DNA from: Stercorarius parasiticus
Taxonomy: Eukaryota > Chordata > Aves > Charadriiformes > Stercorariidae
Length of the DNA stretch: 64,000 nt
NCBI GenBank assembly: GCA_013396915.1
Contig: VWZL01000463.1
Span: 62,001 to 126,000, forward strand
Reading direction: 5' to 3'
Under the pieces are notes generated by a model that was not told the DNA's origin, ran no database searches, and saw only the letters and a list, made by a program, of their open reading frames with translations. The number at the start of each line of letters is the position of its first letter. The stretch's first letter is position 1. This document shows, in pieces, positions 1 through 12,907 of the stretch. A program made the position numbers and the translations under genes.

Positions 1-478
1 TGGAAAGTGATGAACATGAGTTGCCCAAATGCACAGTCCTATTTCCAGCACCATACAGTGTGACAAGCTGATTTAGATGTCCAGGTCAAACGATTCTTCT
101 CAGTTGACTGCATCAACCTCCTGGGCGCAGTTGTTATCTTCTGTATTAAGGCTTCGTCCTGTGAGGTGCTAGGTGCTTTTTGTTATTTTGACTGGCCTGG
201 AAAATGCAGTTAGGACGTTGCTTCACCAGCCCGTGACTAATGCGTGTCACACGTTTGTTGTCAGACTGGGACACCAAGGCGCCAGCTTCCCTCTGCCTTG
301 CTCAGACCTTTCCAGTTCAGTGTGCTTAATACGGCCAGATGTGATGTGCCCAGGAAGAAAGACTGTAGGGCAAGTGACTCTGTGTAGGTGCTTTGGGAGA
401 AGAGAGACTCAGAAAATGCTTTGAAAGCTTAACAAAAAAAAAAAAAAGGCAAAGACATTAATATAAGTCTGTTTACAG
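1..478. other. single-copy noncoding DNA
   Basis: No gene or dispersed repeat is recognised. An open frame at 173-424 (83 codons) has no domain I know and no coding signature, so I treat it as chance. A run of 14 A lies at 434-447, and a splice-acceptor-like TTTACAG ends at 478, immediately before the relict frame described next. Confidence 0.6.
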
Positions 479-787
479 GAGAGCAAAGTAAGGGATCTGA
501 TCCCTTCTGGACTTAAAGTGATAGAACTAGTGCAGCCTGGTATTGACCGAGTACTTGAATGGCAAATATGTACAATACTTGCTTTATTAGTACGAAAACC
601 AGAAAAAGCGGTTATTTTTGTTTCTATAGTACCTCAATATAAATAGCATCCAGTGGCTTCTATGCAACAACAGTTAGCAAACTTAATAATGTACTTTGTT
701 TTTATTAAAGATGGTGATCCTCGAGCTTTAGCAAGCTGGGCTAAATTCAAACTTTGTAAGAAAAACACAGAGGAAGAAAAGCAATGA
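479..787 (+). pseudogene. possible relict coding frame, unidentified
   Basis: Reading from 479 gives 102 codons to a TGA at 785-787, broken once by a TAG at 644-646 and with no frameshift needed. The translation has a protein-like balance of hydrophobic and charged residues, with a stretch beginning RDLIPSGLKVIELVQ and a lysine- and glutamate-rich end (KKNTEEEKQ). Three CGA codons and one GCG stand out in CpG-poor surroundings. The frame begins right after TTTACAG, which could be a splice acceptor, and a donor-like TTTGTAAGA lies near 752-760. I do not recognise the protein. It could be a decayed exon, a fragment of a retroelement or processed gene, or chance: about one such 100-codon frame in forty would carry no more than one stop, so several are expected in 64 kb. 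Confidence 0.3.
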
Positions 788-3700
788 ATAACAATGGTTT
801 TCCTTTTTCTCGATGAAATTTAAAGTCTGCACACAACTGGATCCTTGAAAGTTTTCTCATTTATGTTGAGACTCACGAAAGGTCCAGGAGGGATGATCTC
901 ATTACCTCTGTCCTGACTGCTGCTGTCTGAAGCCCCAGTTGACTCCCCTGGCCATTCAAAAGGGAATATCTAGATGTTTCATGTCATATCGTAGGTTTCT
1001 TTTCTATCATAGGTCATTTCTTCTTTCGAATGGACGCAGACAGGCAGTAGGCTGCCTGCAGATCTGGGAATGGATGCTGAGTTTGAATCCCAGGTTAATT
1101 CTTTGGCCGCTAGCCCGTACTTGTAATAGATACTGGAAATTCCTGTGTATGTCCCGTTGTTGCTCTTGAGCCTGCACAGTCTTTTTAACAAATGGAACAA
1201 AGCAGGTATGTATGGCAACAGTCTTGCTGGCTGCCTTCCCAAGTGTGTGCTTTGCTGACTTTTGCTGAAAAACTAAGCCAACATCCAAACCTCTTGAATG
1301 CTAGCAGAAGCTTGTTTTACAATCCCATTAACGCGTTTGGACTTAATGAAGAGAGACAGTTTCTGCTGCCTCTCGGTCACGAGTAGACTTGAGTATCCTT
1401 CTGGCCTTTCTGATTGATGAAGTAGTCTAATGGGGAGGTGGGTTTTTGTTTGCTTCGTGTGTTTTGTGCAATCTTGCTGGTCACGTTAAGCCCATGAGGA
1501 AGTGGGAAGGTCTTTACATTGGAGTATCGGCCCGAGGCTCAGGAAATCTGCTTTTTCTTTCCTGGCTTAACCCATTTGTGCCTTGGCCCTGCATTTCCTT
1601 AGCTCTGCACAGAGGGGACCAAGCCAAGGCTCCCTCCACCTGAACCATTATGCAAAGTAGTCCTAATATTAGTCTCAATTCTGTAAACATTTCTGTGTTT
1701 ACGTATTTGTGTCGTTAACTTGAGTGGTCTCCTTTCCTTCAGACATAAAATTAGGCATGTGTGGTGTTGCTGCTTCTGAGCCTCAGCTTTTTATCAGGCC
1801 TTGGTTACAAGCACCTCTCATACAAATGGTGTTAAAAAGTTAAATTACAGTTTTCCATGACTGCATTGGCAATTGCTAAATTTAAATCTAGAATAAAGTA
1901 CTGTTCAATTCCCAAAGCTCTGCATGGCCTGTTACTCTCTCTGCTGTGTTAATATTCATTTACTAAATAACATTTTCTTGAATAATTTTTACCGAGAAGG
2001 TCATTGGTTATCCACCTCTGTGCTGTTGCACTCGTGGTAAAGTCATCTAGGATGCCGCGAGTTTTCACTAGCGTTCATAAGTTCTTTTCTACTGTATGTA
2101 CAGTTCTAAGATACAATCCAGAGGACTGTAAACCCTTTGAGTGATGGCCTTCCATTAAAGCATGTTTTATACAGGCATTGCTGAAAGCAATGATGCAGAG
2201 TGTTTTGTTCGCCCCAAGTATGCCATAAATAACTCGGTGTAATTTTCACAGGGAGACGTCTATATCTACAGTGCCAGTGCAGATGAACTACATCACTGTA
2301 CAGATAAGCTATATTACAGTAAGTAATTGCTCCCAAAAGTTTGGAAGCAGCGATATTTTGGGGGTTCCCACGAAACAACAGAATGTTCTCTCCGTTTCCT
2401 GCTCAAAGAACTAGGCTTGGTTAAATGAAAGGACTGTAATCCCGAGATGTGAAACCAGCTTGGGAGGACAAGAAGCTTTTTCTAACCTCTGGTGCACCAA
2501 AAATCAAGGGTTTAGAGCCTTTGGTTGAATTGGCCGGCTCTTCTTCACTTTGTCTTTGGGGAACTCGGCAGCTGTGCGGGTAGGGGGCTGGTAAATAAGG
2601 AAAATATCAGCAGATGGACACTGAGGACCGCGTGGACTTGGTCCTGGGTTGTTTTGGGAGGAATGAGGCCACTTGGGTACAGAGAGTGTCTCTGAGAACA
2701 CATGATTAACTCATTCTTTCGCTTTACATCTGACTCGGTTAGTGAAGTTAAAATGTCGTTTTCTGGGTCAATGGCACGAGCTGTGAGGATTTCAGGATCC
2801 CAGTGGGTGAGTGGATGGACGTGGGCCTGAACTGTGGGAAATCATAACTAACGTATATCTAAATACCTAAATCAGACGTCTACCATGCTAGAAACTGCAG
2901 AGCGATATTGTTCCTGTCCCAGATACTGCAGTTTCTAAAAGCTGGCAAAATTGGGCTGTGTATGGCAGAAATAAAGTATTACCATCACCGTTTTAGATGA
3001 GCACGTAGAAAATGGATTTGGGACCGCCCAGGTGCTCAATACTCAGCAGCTCTCATTAAGAATTTCACATGATGTTTTAATCAAACTTGAGATCTAATAT
3101 AAAATTTCTGGCCAATTTCTTTTTAGCTTCTGTATTTGACAAAATTTATGTATGTGAGTAATTTCAACATTTTCCTTGAACATTAATTTCCCAAAAGGAA
3201 AAGACCTTTTGTGAGCACACAAAAAAGCAAATTGAATAATAGCTTATAATGAAAGTTTAAAAAGGGGTAGAGAGGAAGAGGCAAAAAAAACTAGGTTACA
3301 AAATTGAAAGTGTTTTGTATAAAAATGGATTTAAAAATAATTAGAGTAGACGAAATCTCTTTAGCATTGTGCCTTTATTAAAGCCTGTAAAGTGATTTGC
3401 GATTACTTGGGGAATGGAGCTCTGCAAGTGAAACTTGTCATTGCGTAGTGGAAATAAATCCCTTTTTCTTTTTTTAAAACCTGAAACCAACACGCAATGC
3501 TGAGGATTTTTCATCTCAGCTGCTTAAATGCCAGGAATTAGTTTTTATCTGAGCGACCTGTTTATCAGAAAAAATGCAGAAGTTCAAAGGAAGATAACGG
3601 AAGGCAATGGAAGAGTTGAAACGGGCTCACAAATACGTTTCTGTCATGGCTTTATTCTCTGGAAGTGAGTAGTACTGCTGCTCTTAGCTATGCATAAATA

Positions 3701-5857
3701 AAAAGTCAGGCATGCCCTGAAGCAAGCAGGAAAAGATCAGTTTAACACTGTCGCTAATACTTTGACCAGCAGCCAGATGACAGACTCCAAATCTGCGTTA
3801 CAGGTCTGCACAATTCCAGAGCCCACTTTCCCAGCCACCCTGTCTTCTGTAACCTGGTTTCTCGGGGGAGCTAAATGGAGACCAAAATTATTGATTTCCA
3901 CATTAATTTCTTTTCTACTTGTAATACTCTGGGGTTTTTTCCCCCCAAAGAAACCTGTGAGCAGAAGTCAGAAAGCCTCAGTTTGCTCTCTAAGTATAGT
4001 GTCTTGGACGTTTTATTTTCTCTTCATGTTAGTCATAGACAACTTGAGACAATCCTGATTTATGTGTGTTCTGTTCCTCCCCTGGAGTATCGGCAGAAAA
4101 GCTAGCTTGGTGAACTCTGATCTTTGTGCTTTCTAAAAGCTGACAGCAGAGCCTGGAAAACTGTATGTTTCCGGGGAAAGTCGAGAGTGAAGTATCAGAG
4201 GCTGCCATAGAGAAAGTCGCCCAAGAAATCAGGGTGGTTGGGTGGTCAGGAGCAGAATTGATGCTGCAACAGCAAGAAAACGTGGGTGCAGAAGCCTGAT
4301 AAAACCATGGGTCTGTGCATGGAGATCACACTGTTCAGATAGGAAAGAGTAAATACATCATTATAACAGCAGAAGAATGGAAGTCTGCATGGGAAGGAAA
4401 AAAATGCCTGAAATATGGCACTAGAAAAATTAGAAATAAAGCAAGCCCTCTCCCCATGCATGGTGTTTAAAAAGGACCAGTGAAGGACCTGAATTCATAC
4501 CCTGCGTGGTGTTGAATGGTGGGTTGCCATCTGTACTGGCTTAGACGTGATGCCTGCTTGCCCCTGATGTACTCTCTTTCTCTACATGATCTCACAGCTA
4601 TTCTTTAAAGAAAAGACATTTTTAGATACCCGATACTGTTGTAATTTAGTGTTGAAACAACAAGCACGTGTATAGTGCAGTTCAGTTGTTGTTGAAATTA
4701 TCAATCCCCCTCCCAACAAATATACAACGTAAGAGAAATTAGTGGGCAGAAGGCAGCCTTGTGTGCAAGAATGGGGAATTTACATTATATTTCTAAAAAA
4801 TTTATTTCAATTCTATAGTGGCTCCATGCAGTGTTCAGAGTGGATTTGAGTACATGGGAAGTTTATGGCTGAGCTGTACCAAGTTGTTGGTTGTTTGGGG
4901 TTTTTTTTTTTCAATAAATATTTTTTTTAACCCAACACTAAACTGAACTGTAAGGTTGAGAGTGGTGAAAATCAGAAGAGAGGGGTTTTTTTAAAGATAA
5001 AAATATATAAAATGCTAACTTTCATTTCTTTGCAATTTTTCCTTCAGTTTACTCAATGCAAGTGGTTTGCAAAATCTGTTTGAATTTTAAAAACACTTTG
5101 GTGTTGCCAATTCTACAGCAATGCTTGCCTGTCTTGCATTTCTTTTTTTTTCCAGTGGAGAAAATATTTGAAATGTAAAGTTTCACTGTGCTCTAGTCTA
5201 GCATACCAAGGAGGAAATGGGCTTTGCTCACGAAAAGGGATGCTGTCCAACATCATAACAGTATTTATAGTGTACGGCAATTTTTCCTGAAGAAATGCCT
5301 GCTGTTTGAGAGAACGCGAAGGAATTGAACAGGAAAGCCTCGGGGTCTGTGCTGTGCGGGTGGCTGGAAAATCCACCGATTTTCATTAATTTTACTGGGT
5401 GTCTCAGTTTATACAACACACTGTTGCCTAATTGTGTTGGGATCTGAGGTTCTGAAGCGAGAACGTGGTCATGCGGCGCTGCCACTATAAATTTTATAAA
5501 TGACAGGACTAATCGTGGTCTTAATTACAGTGGTGTAATTCTGGAAAAAGAGATTAAGGCGTTAAAGTTAGACAAATGTAGCAGCTATTAAATGATTGAG
5601 ATAAGAACCAGGCTATCATTTTATCTCTATCTGTGCGTGTAATCTGCAGGCTTCTGTAGCTTTAAACCAACAGATTTGGATATTAGTTTATTCCAGATAT
5701 TTTTTAAAAAACCAGACTGAAATAGTAAGCTGATAAACTTCAAGTGGATGTCGCTGGTGAATGAGCAATGTTATCTCTTAGCGCCCAGGCACGGAGCAAC
5801 AGTGATATATTTTCCAAGCAAACAGGCATTGTAATTTCATTACCGTGTTACGTACAG
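788..5857. other. gene-free single-copy DNA
   Basis: I see no exon structure, RNA gene or transposon in this stretch. Short open frames of 60-98 codons occur on both strands at the density expected by chance, none with a recognisable domain. Low-complexity patches include a T-rich segment at 4898-4930. The one structured element is the hairpin at 2889-2937, listed separately. Confidence 0.6.
2889..2937. other. 12-bp perfect inverted repeat (hairpin)
   Basis: TAGAAACTGCAG at 2889-2900 is the exact reverse complement of CTGCAGTTTCTA at 2926-2937, leaving a 25-nt loop. Allowing bulges, CCA.GC at 2883-2888 can pair with GCTGG just beyond the right arm, which lengthens the stem. The size is in the range of a short pre-microRNA hairpin, but neither arm matches a microRNA I know. 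About 0.1 such perfect 12-bp pairs with a loop of up to 30 nt would be expected by chance in 64 kb. Confidence 0.5.
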
Positions 5858-6125
5858 TAGTTGTTTGGTGTGCTATAACTACATTCCTTTTCCACTCTGA
5901 GCTTGTTCCCACATCACAAAATTAATCCTTGTTTTGACCAAAGTGTAACTCCCATGGCCTGTAATATTCCTGCTCTAATAGCGCTGTGGCACTCTGTCAT
6001 CAGGCTACCGTCATTTGGGTAATCCATGGCTGTAATACATCATTTATGTGCTATTGTTTTGATGATGTATGAAAGTAATGCATCATTACAGGACTACCAG
6101 CAGAAATATCCCACAGGCTGTCATG
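5858..6125. promoter_or_regulatory. candidate conserved noncoding element, homeodomain-rich
   Basis: AT-rich single-copy block dense in TAAT, ATTA and ATGCAT cores. GTAATACATCAT at 6032-6043 recurs with one change as GTAATGCATCAT at 6075-6086, and ATGATGTAT at 6062-6070 is the exact reverse complement of ATACATCAT at 6035-6043. Such clustered homeodomain and POU-type cores are typical of vertebrate developmental enhancers. The call rests on composition and internal symmetry only; I could not test conservation. Confidence 0.3.
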
Positions 6126-7338
6126 CTTTGTAAGGGCGGGGGGGAAACAACTTTATCAATGTGAAAAAGAGATCAGTTATTTATGGGAGTTGAAAAGGAG
6201 GGGAGGTTAAAAGGCAAGTAGAGTGAGGAGGGAGAATATAATATAAGGATGTTTTGATTTCCAGAGTTACATAAATCAATGGGAGGTGCAGGTGTTTATT
6301 AAACCCTAAAATTAGGAAAGGGAATTTCTGTATTTCCAGTTGCATGCTTTAAGCGTAGTGCCCTTTCCTCCTCTTTATAGCTGCTGAAAGAGTGATTAAG
6401 GCACTATTTGGAGCCAGGAGACGTGAACTCAGAGCTGGGCTCTGCTAATGCACGCCTTGCCCGTGTCAGGTCGTACATACAGAATAGACATGATGTTCTG
6501 ATCTGTCTGTGCCGCTTTGTGTCCACCACTAATGTCATTGTTAGAGTTAGATGGGTAATCATTAAAATTACAGTGTTAATAGAGGCTCCTTTTATTAATA
6601 CTGTACATTCACATACTGGAAGGCTACCATAAAGAAATTCAAGGCTAAAGCCCTGATGGAGTTTGACGCTTAAATAACACATGGTTCAGGCATTTGGAGT
6701 CACTGTCAGGCTCTCCGGGTTTAAGGTCCTTATTGAACCTCATCCCTGTAAGTGCAGGTGACACACTAAAATTGTTTGAATAACTTGGCACAACAGGTGC
6801 GTTTTGTTCTACTGTACAAATACAGTGTGTGTAAAGATGGGCTGCCTCGGGGTATCTCAATGGTTACTCTTTTTCTTAAAGAAAGCTGTGTGCAGAGACG
6901 TTTGGTTTCATACAGCATCTTTCATAATTTAGATTTCTTGTTGCTTTTCAGCTCAGGGCCAGCAATCTGGCTGGTCTGGTGACATCTACTCGTGTTGCCT
7001 CAGTTACTGTCCCAAAGCGTCCAGGTTTAGGAGCCTTTCTGCAGTCCAAAATTGTACCTAACTTCTTCTCTTCTTATTTCTAACAGGCTGCAGCTTCTTG
7101 CCTTTGCTCATCCAAGTCTCTCTCTTCTTCTCACTTTTCATTTTGAACCAGAAAGTGAAAAAGCCTTTCACACTCAGTCCGTCTCCATTTCAGGTGATTA
7201 CAAAGTCGGTTGTCCTCAGCTTTCTTTTCAACCTGCCTCAGAAGTCCTGGATTCTCTTTCCGGCTTTTGATCACTGAGTCTTTCTTTGGTGAAATGCCTG
7301 TCTGTGGTACAGCCTGTCTGATTAATATGGTTTGCAGT
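6126..7338. other. gene-free single-copy DNA
   Basis: No gene seen. A G-rich patch (GGGCGGGGGGG) lies at 6133-6143. Overlapping short frames at 6404-6982 on both strands have no recognisable content. Confidence 0.55.
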
Positions 7339-7430
7339 AATCACAGAATGGTTTGGGTTGGAAGGGACCTTAAAGATCATCTCGTTCCAACCACCCTGCC
7401 ACGGGCAGGGACGCTTCCCACTGGAACCAG
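7339..7430 (-). mobile_element. CR1 LINE fragment, 3' end, inverted
   Basis: Read on the minus strand this is the last ~90 bp of a CR1 element: the CCTGCC.GGGCAGGG core, then GGTTCCAAC-type sequence and the GATCTTTAAGGTCCCTTCC block, ending in CCATTCTGTGATT. CR1 elements are nearly always truncated at the 5' end on insertion, which explains the short length. It contains no coding part. Mismatches to the other copies show it is fixed and moderately old. Confidence 0.93.
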
Positions 7431-9719
7431 TACCTAGGTGATAGGACACAGACATCCTAATGTGATGGGCGATACCTTCAGCGCAGGCTTAGGCATCTGG
7501 GATTGGTTTTGTGAGGAGAAAAGCTGGCCAGAAAACTGTCTGGAAAATTACTAGAGCATCTTGAAATTCTATTTGGGTAGCCCTCTGAGGCTTGATCTTA
7601 CTTTGGGGGTCAAGTAATGTCTCTTTATGGTTAAACAGGTTTTAAGGCTTGGAAGTTAGTTTTTACACTTGTTCTGTATAACTTCAACTGATGTGCTGCT
7701 CTTACTGAAATTTGCTTTTGACTGATATGAAAAATGTGGGAAAAAATGAAAATGAAGAATGAATGTACATTTGGACAAGGTTTCCATAGAGCTCAGCTCT
7801 GCTTCAGGATTGGAATAAAAGAGCTGGAGTCTATGGATAACAGGCTGTGAAAAATCTCATCTGTGAGTATGATGCACCTAAAAGTTTGGACCAGGATGTT
7901 GTTTGTTTAAGGCTTTTTTTTCTTTAAAAAAAAAAAAGAGTAAATTCATCTTTTTCCTTGAAGTCTTTAATTCTCTCATCACCCCATTGACATTGGGGGA
8001 ATTTTGAGTGCAGGGTTGGGTAGGAAAGACTTGTTGGCAACAAGGAATACCGTTTCTCTGAGGAACAGGTTGCCAGTGGTGTGTTTGTGTTTTCTACTGC
8101 CTCGTCCCAACTTTCATTTTTATACAACGTGAACTAAAATAACCCACCTTGGAGAGGATGATAGCACTTACAACTTTTCACCCAGAGTGCTATGCATATT
8201 TTTATCTCATTGCCACAAACTTGGGGAGCTTTTTATTTTACTGTCAGGAAGTGATAGGCGTAAGCTGAAGATATTTGTTGCCCTGCTTTGCACTTTAAGC
8301 CACCATCTGTGCGGGGTGCGTGTTCTCCAGCTGCTGTGGGGCACGGCTGTGTGGTTGGCTTACTTCACTGGCATCAGAATGTTCACCTGAAAATCATAGT
8401 TATTTCCATTGGAGCTTGTGAATGGCCTCTGCTAATTGTTAGGGCAAAGACTGTTGTTTAATACACTTGTGTGATGCTTTCCTTCTCCCCTTGGAGGTCT
8501 AAGAGTGCTGCTCTAATGAAAAAAATATTCTCTCTGATTGTTTCCTCTCTGCCCTCAGCCTCCTTCATCTCCTTGTTGATCTCATCTCACCTGCTGCTTT
8601 CCTTTGTATTCCTTGTTTTCCCTTTTCTCTTCAAACAGTATAAACATGAGGGCAACGTAAGCTAATCCTCACCTCGCACGTACACCCTCCAAACAAATCC
8701 CATTTGGAACGAGCAAAGCGATCCGTTCCTGAATGTTATCTCGGGGCTTCAGTCACTCAGTTTGGCTCCTGTACGTGATGCCAGTGCAGGTTTTGGCAGC
8801 TCAGCGAGTATAGATTTCTGCTTACAATGATCCCTGCAAGGAAGCAGTGGCTGGCATATAGACATGCAGGCCAGAAATAATTTCTCTGGCACCCATCTCT
8901 TGCTGATACATTTGGTGACACCAGGAGCCCTCATGGGTCCTGGAGAACGTTAGTGCTAGAAGATGCAGGCTTACAGGCATAAGGGCAAATTTTGGACGCC
9001 GTTCAATGATTGCGGCTTAATTGGCCTGCGGATATGGAATATGAACACACAAAATAAAACTAAGGTATATGGAGTTTGATAAAGGTGATGGCTCACTGAA
9101 ACCTTAAACTCTCTGACTGCAGGAACTCGCACTAAGAAGGGAGGGACTAAGCAGGAACTCTCTGAACCTGCGGTACTTTGTCTCTCTGCATTGGCTACGA
9201 AAGAAAATGAATCCGTTTGGGTTTGTTTGGATTGTTGTGTTTATTTGTTTGTTTTTTTTTAACAAAACAGTGATGAAAGGCTTAAGAAATGTCTTTAGAT
9301 CAAAATATTAAACTGAGCTACAAACAAGCTCTTCTAGTTGGATTCATTTGGAATAATATTTACTGTTGCTAACATGGTACAGTGAAATTATAGACTCTAA
9401 AAGAGCAAATTGTATTGTGAGGTTTGACCAGGAAAGTCTAGTTTGGGATGATTCAGAGTCAGAAATTCTGCATATGCCCATGAGCTCAGCTGGGCTGACT
9501 TCAGCATGTTTCTAGGTGTTCCTGCAGCAGTCATCCCTTTTACGCCCCTGAGGTGATTGATGCCCGAGTGCCCAGTTTGAGCCATTTGTGAGATAAATAT
9601 GCAAAGTTGCTTGGGATTATGCAATAATAAAGCAATAAATAAACCCCCAACCAGTCCCATTTCAGGCCCATCTTGAGGTTTTGATGGAATTGAACTGGTT
9701 CATAGTATTTATCCCAACT

Positions 9720-9746
9720 CACTGCACTGCACTGAGTTGCACTGAG
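9720..9746. repeat. short CACTG tandem repeat
   Basis: CACTG occurs three times head to tail at 9720-9734 and once more a few bases on (GCACTGAG). It is a minor microsatellite. Confidence 0.7.
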
Positions 9747-10242
9747 AGGTAAAAAAATATTAAATGTTCAGACTGCCAATATTCTTCAAGTTACCAACCT
9801 GAGACTTAGCACTGAAGCAAAAAGAGGAAATAAGAAAGAGTGGAAAAAAAAGAATCCATTGTTTTCAGTGAAAAGATGTTTAGTAGTTTATCATTTCCAG
9901 TCTTTCTCTTCCAGGAACAAAACTTGATCCCTTGTTCTGTTTTTACAGGGATCTTTAACTTCTGCTTTCCCCTTGATTCACTTTACTAGATCTAAACGGT
10001 TGCTGGTTAAAATATACGTGTAAGGTATTCTGTGTCTTAGTTGTCTGAGTGCCATCTAATAAAGAAAGAAATGCATAAAGAGAGGCTGTAATTCTATATA
10101 AAGGTTTATCTGATAGGAGTGTACCTTCCTTTTAAAATACTGGATATTTCCAAAGTAATTTTTAGACAAAGTGGCTTAGATTTTTTTACCTTCCTGTCTG
10201 TTCAGCAAACTACAGTTGAAGATTTTTAAATGACATGTAATT

Positions 10243-10259
10243 CCCCGCCCCCCCCCCCC
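10243..10259. repeat. poly-C tract (G-quadruplex-capable on minus strand)
   Basis: CCCC, a single G, then twelve C. The minus strand therefore carries enough contiguous G to supply four runs of three, the minimum for a G-quadruplex. Long C runs are also a common place for sequencing or assembly length errors. Confidence 0.8.
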
Positions 10260-12586
10260 AGTTGAACTACTGGGAATGGACACAAAGCCAATTAACACTG
10301 CATGAATATGTTTATCCAGAAGAATCACATCATGGAAATGAGGTTAAAACCTGAGAGATTTGCTTTACTTTTAATATTTTACAGAAAGCCATGCTAACTG
10401 TTCTAAGTTGTTTCTGACAATTATCATCAGAGAGATTATTTCACTTAAAAAGATGTCCTTATTGGAAGTGGAAAGTTGGAGCTTCCAGGTTATTTAGAAT
10501 ATCTTTAAACTGAGCAGTCAGGTCATATATTTTTAGCCCAGGAAGTTATTTTGTGAGCAATTGTCTTAGCACACTCCCGGTCTGTAGGATTTTTTTTTTT
10601 CTATAAATCATCCTATGAAGTGTTTTGAATGGATGAGACAAAGGTAGGTGTGAATACGTGGTGATCCAGGCCAAGCCTGGCTCAGGACGTGCTGAATTTA
10701 ACTGGGTTCACGTGTAGGTATAGATGGAAAATATGTGGTTGCTGAGTTTTCATATGCTTGACTTCTTTCACTTGTTCTTCAAATGGTTATGTAGGTCCAG
10801 CAAGGGAAAATAAGGTATTTTTATAAGCTCTAAGTTCATGGCTATGACCCCTACGTGGTAAACGATGGTGGAAGGGACAGGAGCAGCGAGCGTTGCTTGC
10901 GTTTCATGTGTTAGAGGAGCTGTCTGGTTACAGCAGATGGCCAATGCACGAAAATGGCTTTTCTCCTTTTTCCCCCCTCGCTTTCACCAGAATTTTCATT
11001 CTTAACAAAACTGGAGTCTGCGGGTGTGGTTGTCATTTCGTGTGCACCGAGCTGAACTTTCTCGCAATAGCACTTTGTATTTCGGTTTATGGGAAGTGAG
11101 TTGTAGGCTCTTCTCATTTGTAGAATATGAAAGAAAGTCCATAAAAAGGCAATGTAACAGTTGGACCTCCCACGCGGCACGGGTCAGAAGATTACAGTTA
11201 TTAACTTCATACTGCAAGTGTTAATTAACATACACACAATGTGCTTAATTCTCTTTTCGTAGATGTTATTGTTTAGTATAATGTACAAGTTTATTTTTAT
11301 CACCTAGAGTGGAGTTATTCTTATCTCGCTCAAATGCAAAGCTATCTCGCTTTAGGCAAAGATAAGCAGTTCAACCATTATTTTTGGATATACTAATAAA
11401 CTTGCAGATATGTAAGGGTGACAGAAACACCAAAGGTGAAGTGGAGTAATTTACCTTTTTGTGAAGGGAACCTATGGCAGAGAGACATACAATGAAGCTG
11501 TCTTTATTCTCTCCCTTTCAGGAAATTCAGATTCTGTCAGAAAACACTATTTTCCTCTAAGTTTGATCGGTTTTTAGTGATACCATTCAAAATCAGAAGC
11601 AATGCAATTTAAATGCGTATGGTTACAGTCCTGTAAAATTGATGAAGCCCACTGAAGTGGGGAGGAGGGTTGTTTGCATCCCTGCAAACGGTCTGGCAGC
11701 TACTCTTAAGTGCATTTTAATCTTTGGAAAGTGATAACAGTTTTAATTTTCTGCTACTTTCGAATTACTTTATATTGAGGCTTTATTCAAATTTCAGCTT
11801 TTTCACACAAAAAGAGCAAGAGTTTTATCTTCCATGAAGCAAGCATGGGTGCACACCTCTCATTTTGTAATTAGAAGTAGGAAAAGAGGGATAAATTTCA
11901 GGGAGGATGTTGTATGTTTTCTAACAGGAACTAAATATATAAAGTGTTGGATCGTGCAGAAGTTGTAAGAAAGGGAAGAACATTTTTGGCACTTTCAACA
12001 CTTTGTCTGATTGTCGCTTTGGCATTTTCTGACAGACTCAGATGGAAATCAAGTTGATGTAGCGAAGGTTCTATCAAAGTGCAATGATTGGAACTTTCCT
12101 ATAGAAATAAAACATTTTTGCAGGTTTTATTAAAAGTCCAGGTTAGCTCATCTATTAATGCTTGAACTTTATGCTTTGCTGTAAATTCCACATATCAAGA
12201 AAATGCAAGGGGTCCTTTTTTGACTTTCTGCACACATTTTATTTCTTCTGGTGGTCCCACTTCATTAAACATACATATCTTCTCATTTCAGCTGGTTTAG
12301 CTTGTACTTGAAATGGGGGGCCTCTGTATTCACAATTCACAAAGCATCCTTCCCGGCAGCCTAAGCAGAAAATCTCAATTGCCACGTGCCATGTTAGGAA
12401 GAGCGGAGCTGGGGGAAGAAGGGTTGGGAATCTGCATGTCCTTGGAGTTGAGCATCTCAATCCAACAAAGAAAACTGTTCATGGATTTAAGGCAACAATC
12501 AGGAACTTGAGAGCAAAACATTCAGTTCTCTGCTCAGCCATGGTACCCACTGTCACCCCAGACAAGGCTTTTACCTTCTGAATTTT

Positions 12587-12907
12587 GTGGCCAGCAGGTT
12601 GGGGGAGGTGATTCTCCCCCTCTACTCTACTCTGATGAGACCCCACCTGGAGTATTGCGTCCAGCTCTGGAGTCCCCAGCACAAGAAGGACATGGACCTG
12701 TTAGAACAGGTCCAGCGGAGGGCCACAAAGATGATCAGAGGGCTGGAGCCCCTCTGCTGTGAGGACAGGCTGAGAGAGTTGGGGGTGCTCAACCTGGAGA
12801 AGAGAAGGCTCTGGGGAGACCTTATAGTGGCCTTCCAGTACCTGAAGGGGGCCTACAGGAGAGATGGGGAGGGACTCTTGATCAGGGAGTCTAATGATAG
12901 AACATAG
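12587..12907 (+). pseudogene. CR1 ORF2 C-terminal remnant (reverse transcriptase protein)
   Basis: An open frame of 106 codons ending at TAG 12905-12907. It contains the CR1 motifs LRPHLEYC-like (here [15 protein letters not shown]), [18 protein letters not shown] and AFQYLKGAYRRDGE, which lie after the catalytic part of the reverse transcriptase. The endonuclease and the reverse-transcriptase catalytic residues are missing, so the piece cannot move itself. The first codon is GTG at the truncation point and not a real start. This is the longest surviving ORF2 tail in the window. Confidence 0.93.

Larger units (their letters stand above)
7431..12586. other. gene-free single-copy DNA with simple repeats
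   Basis: No coding gene, RNA gene or transposon is recognised. Simple-sequence features are a T8/A12 tract near 7913-7936, a pyrimidine-rich segment at 8471-8640, three CACTG units at 9720-9734 and a C12 run at 10248-10259. The stretch at 11220-11420 is AT-rich with several homeodomain-like cores and may be regulatory, but nothing more specific can be said. Confidence 0.55.
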
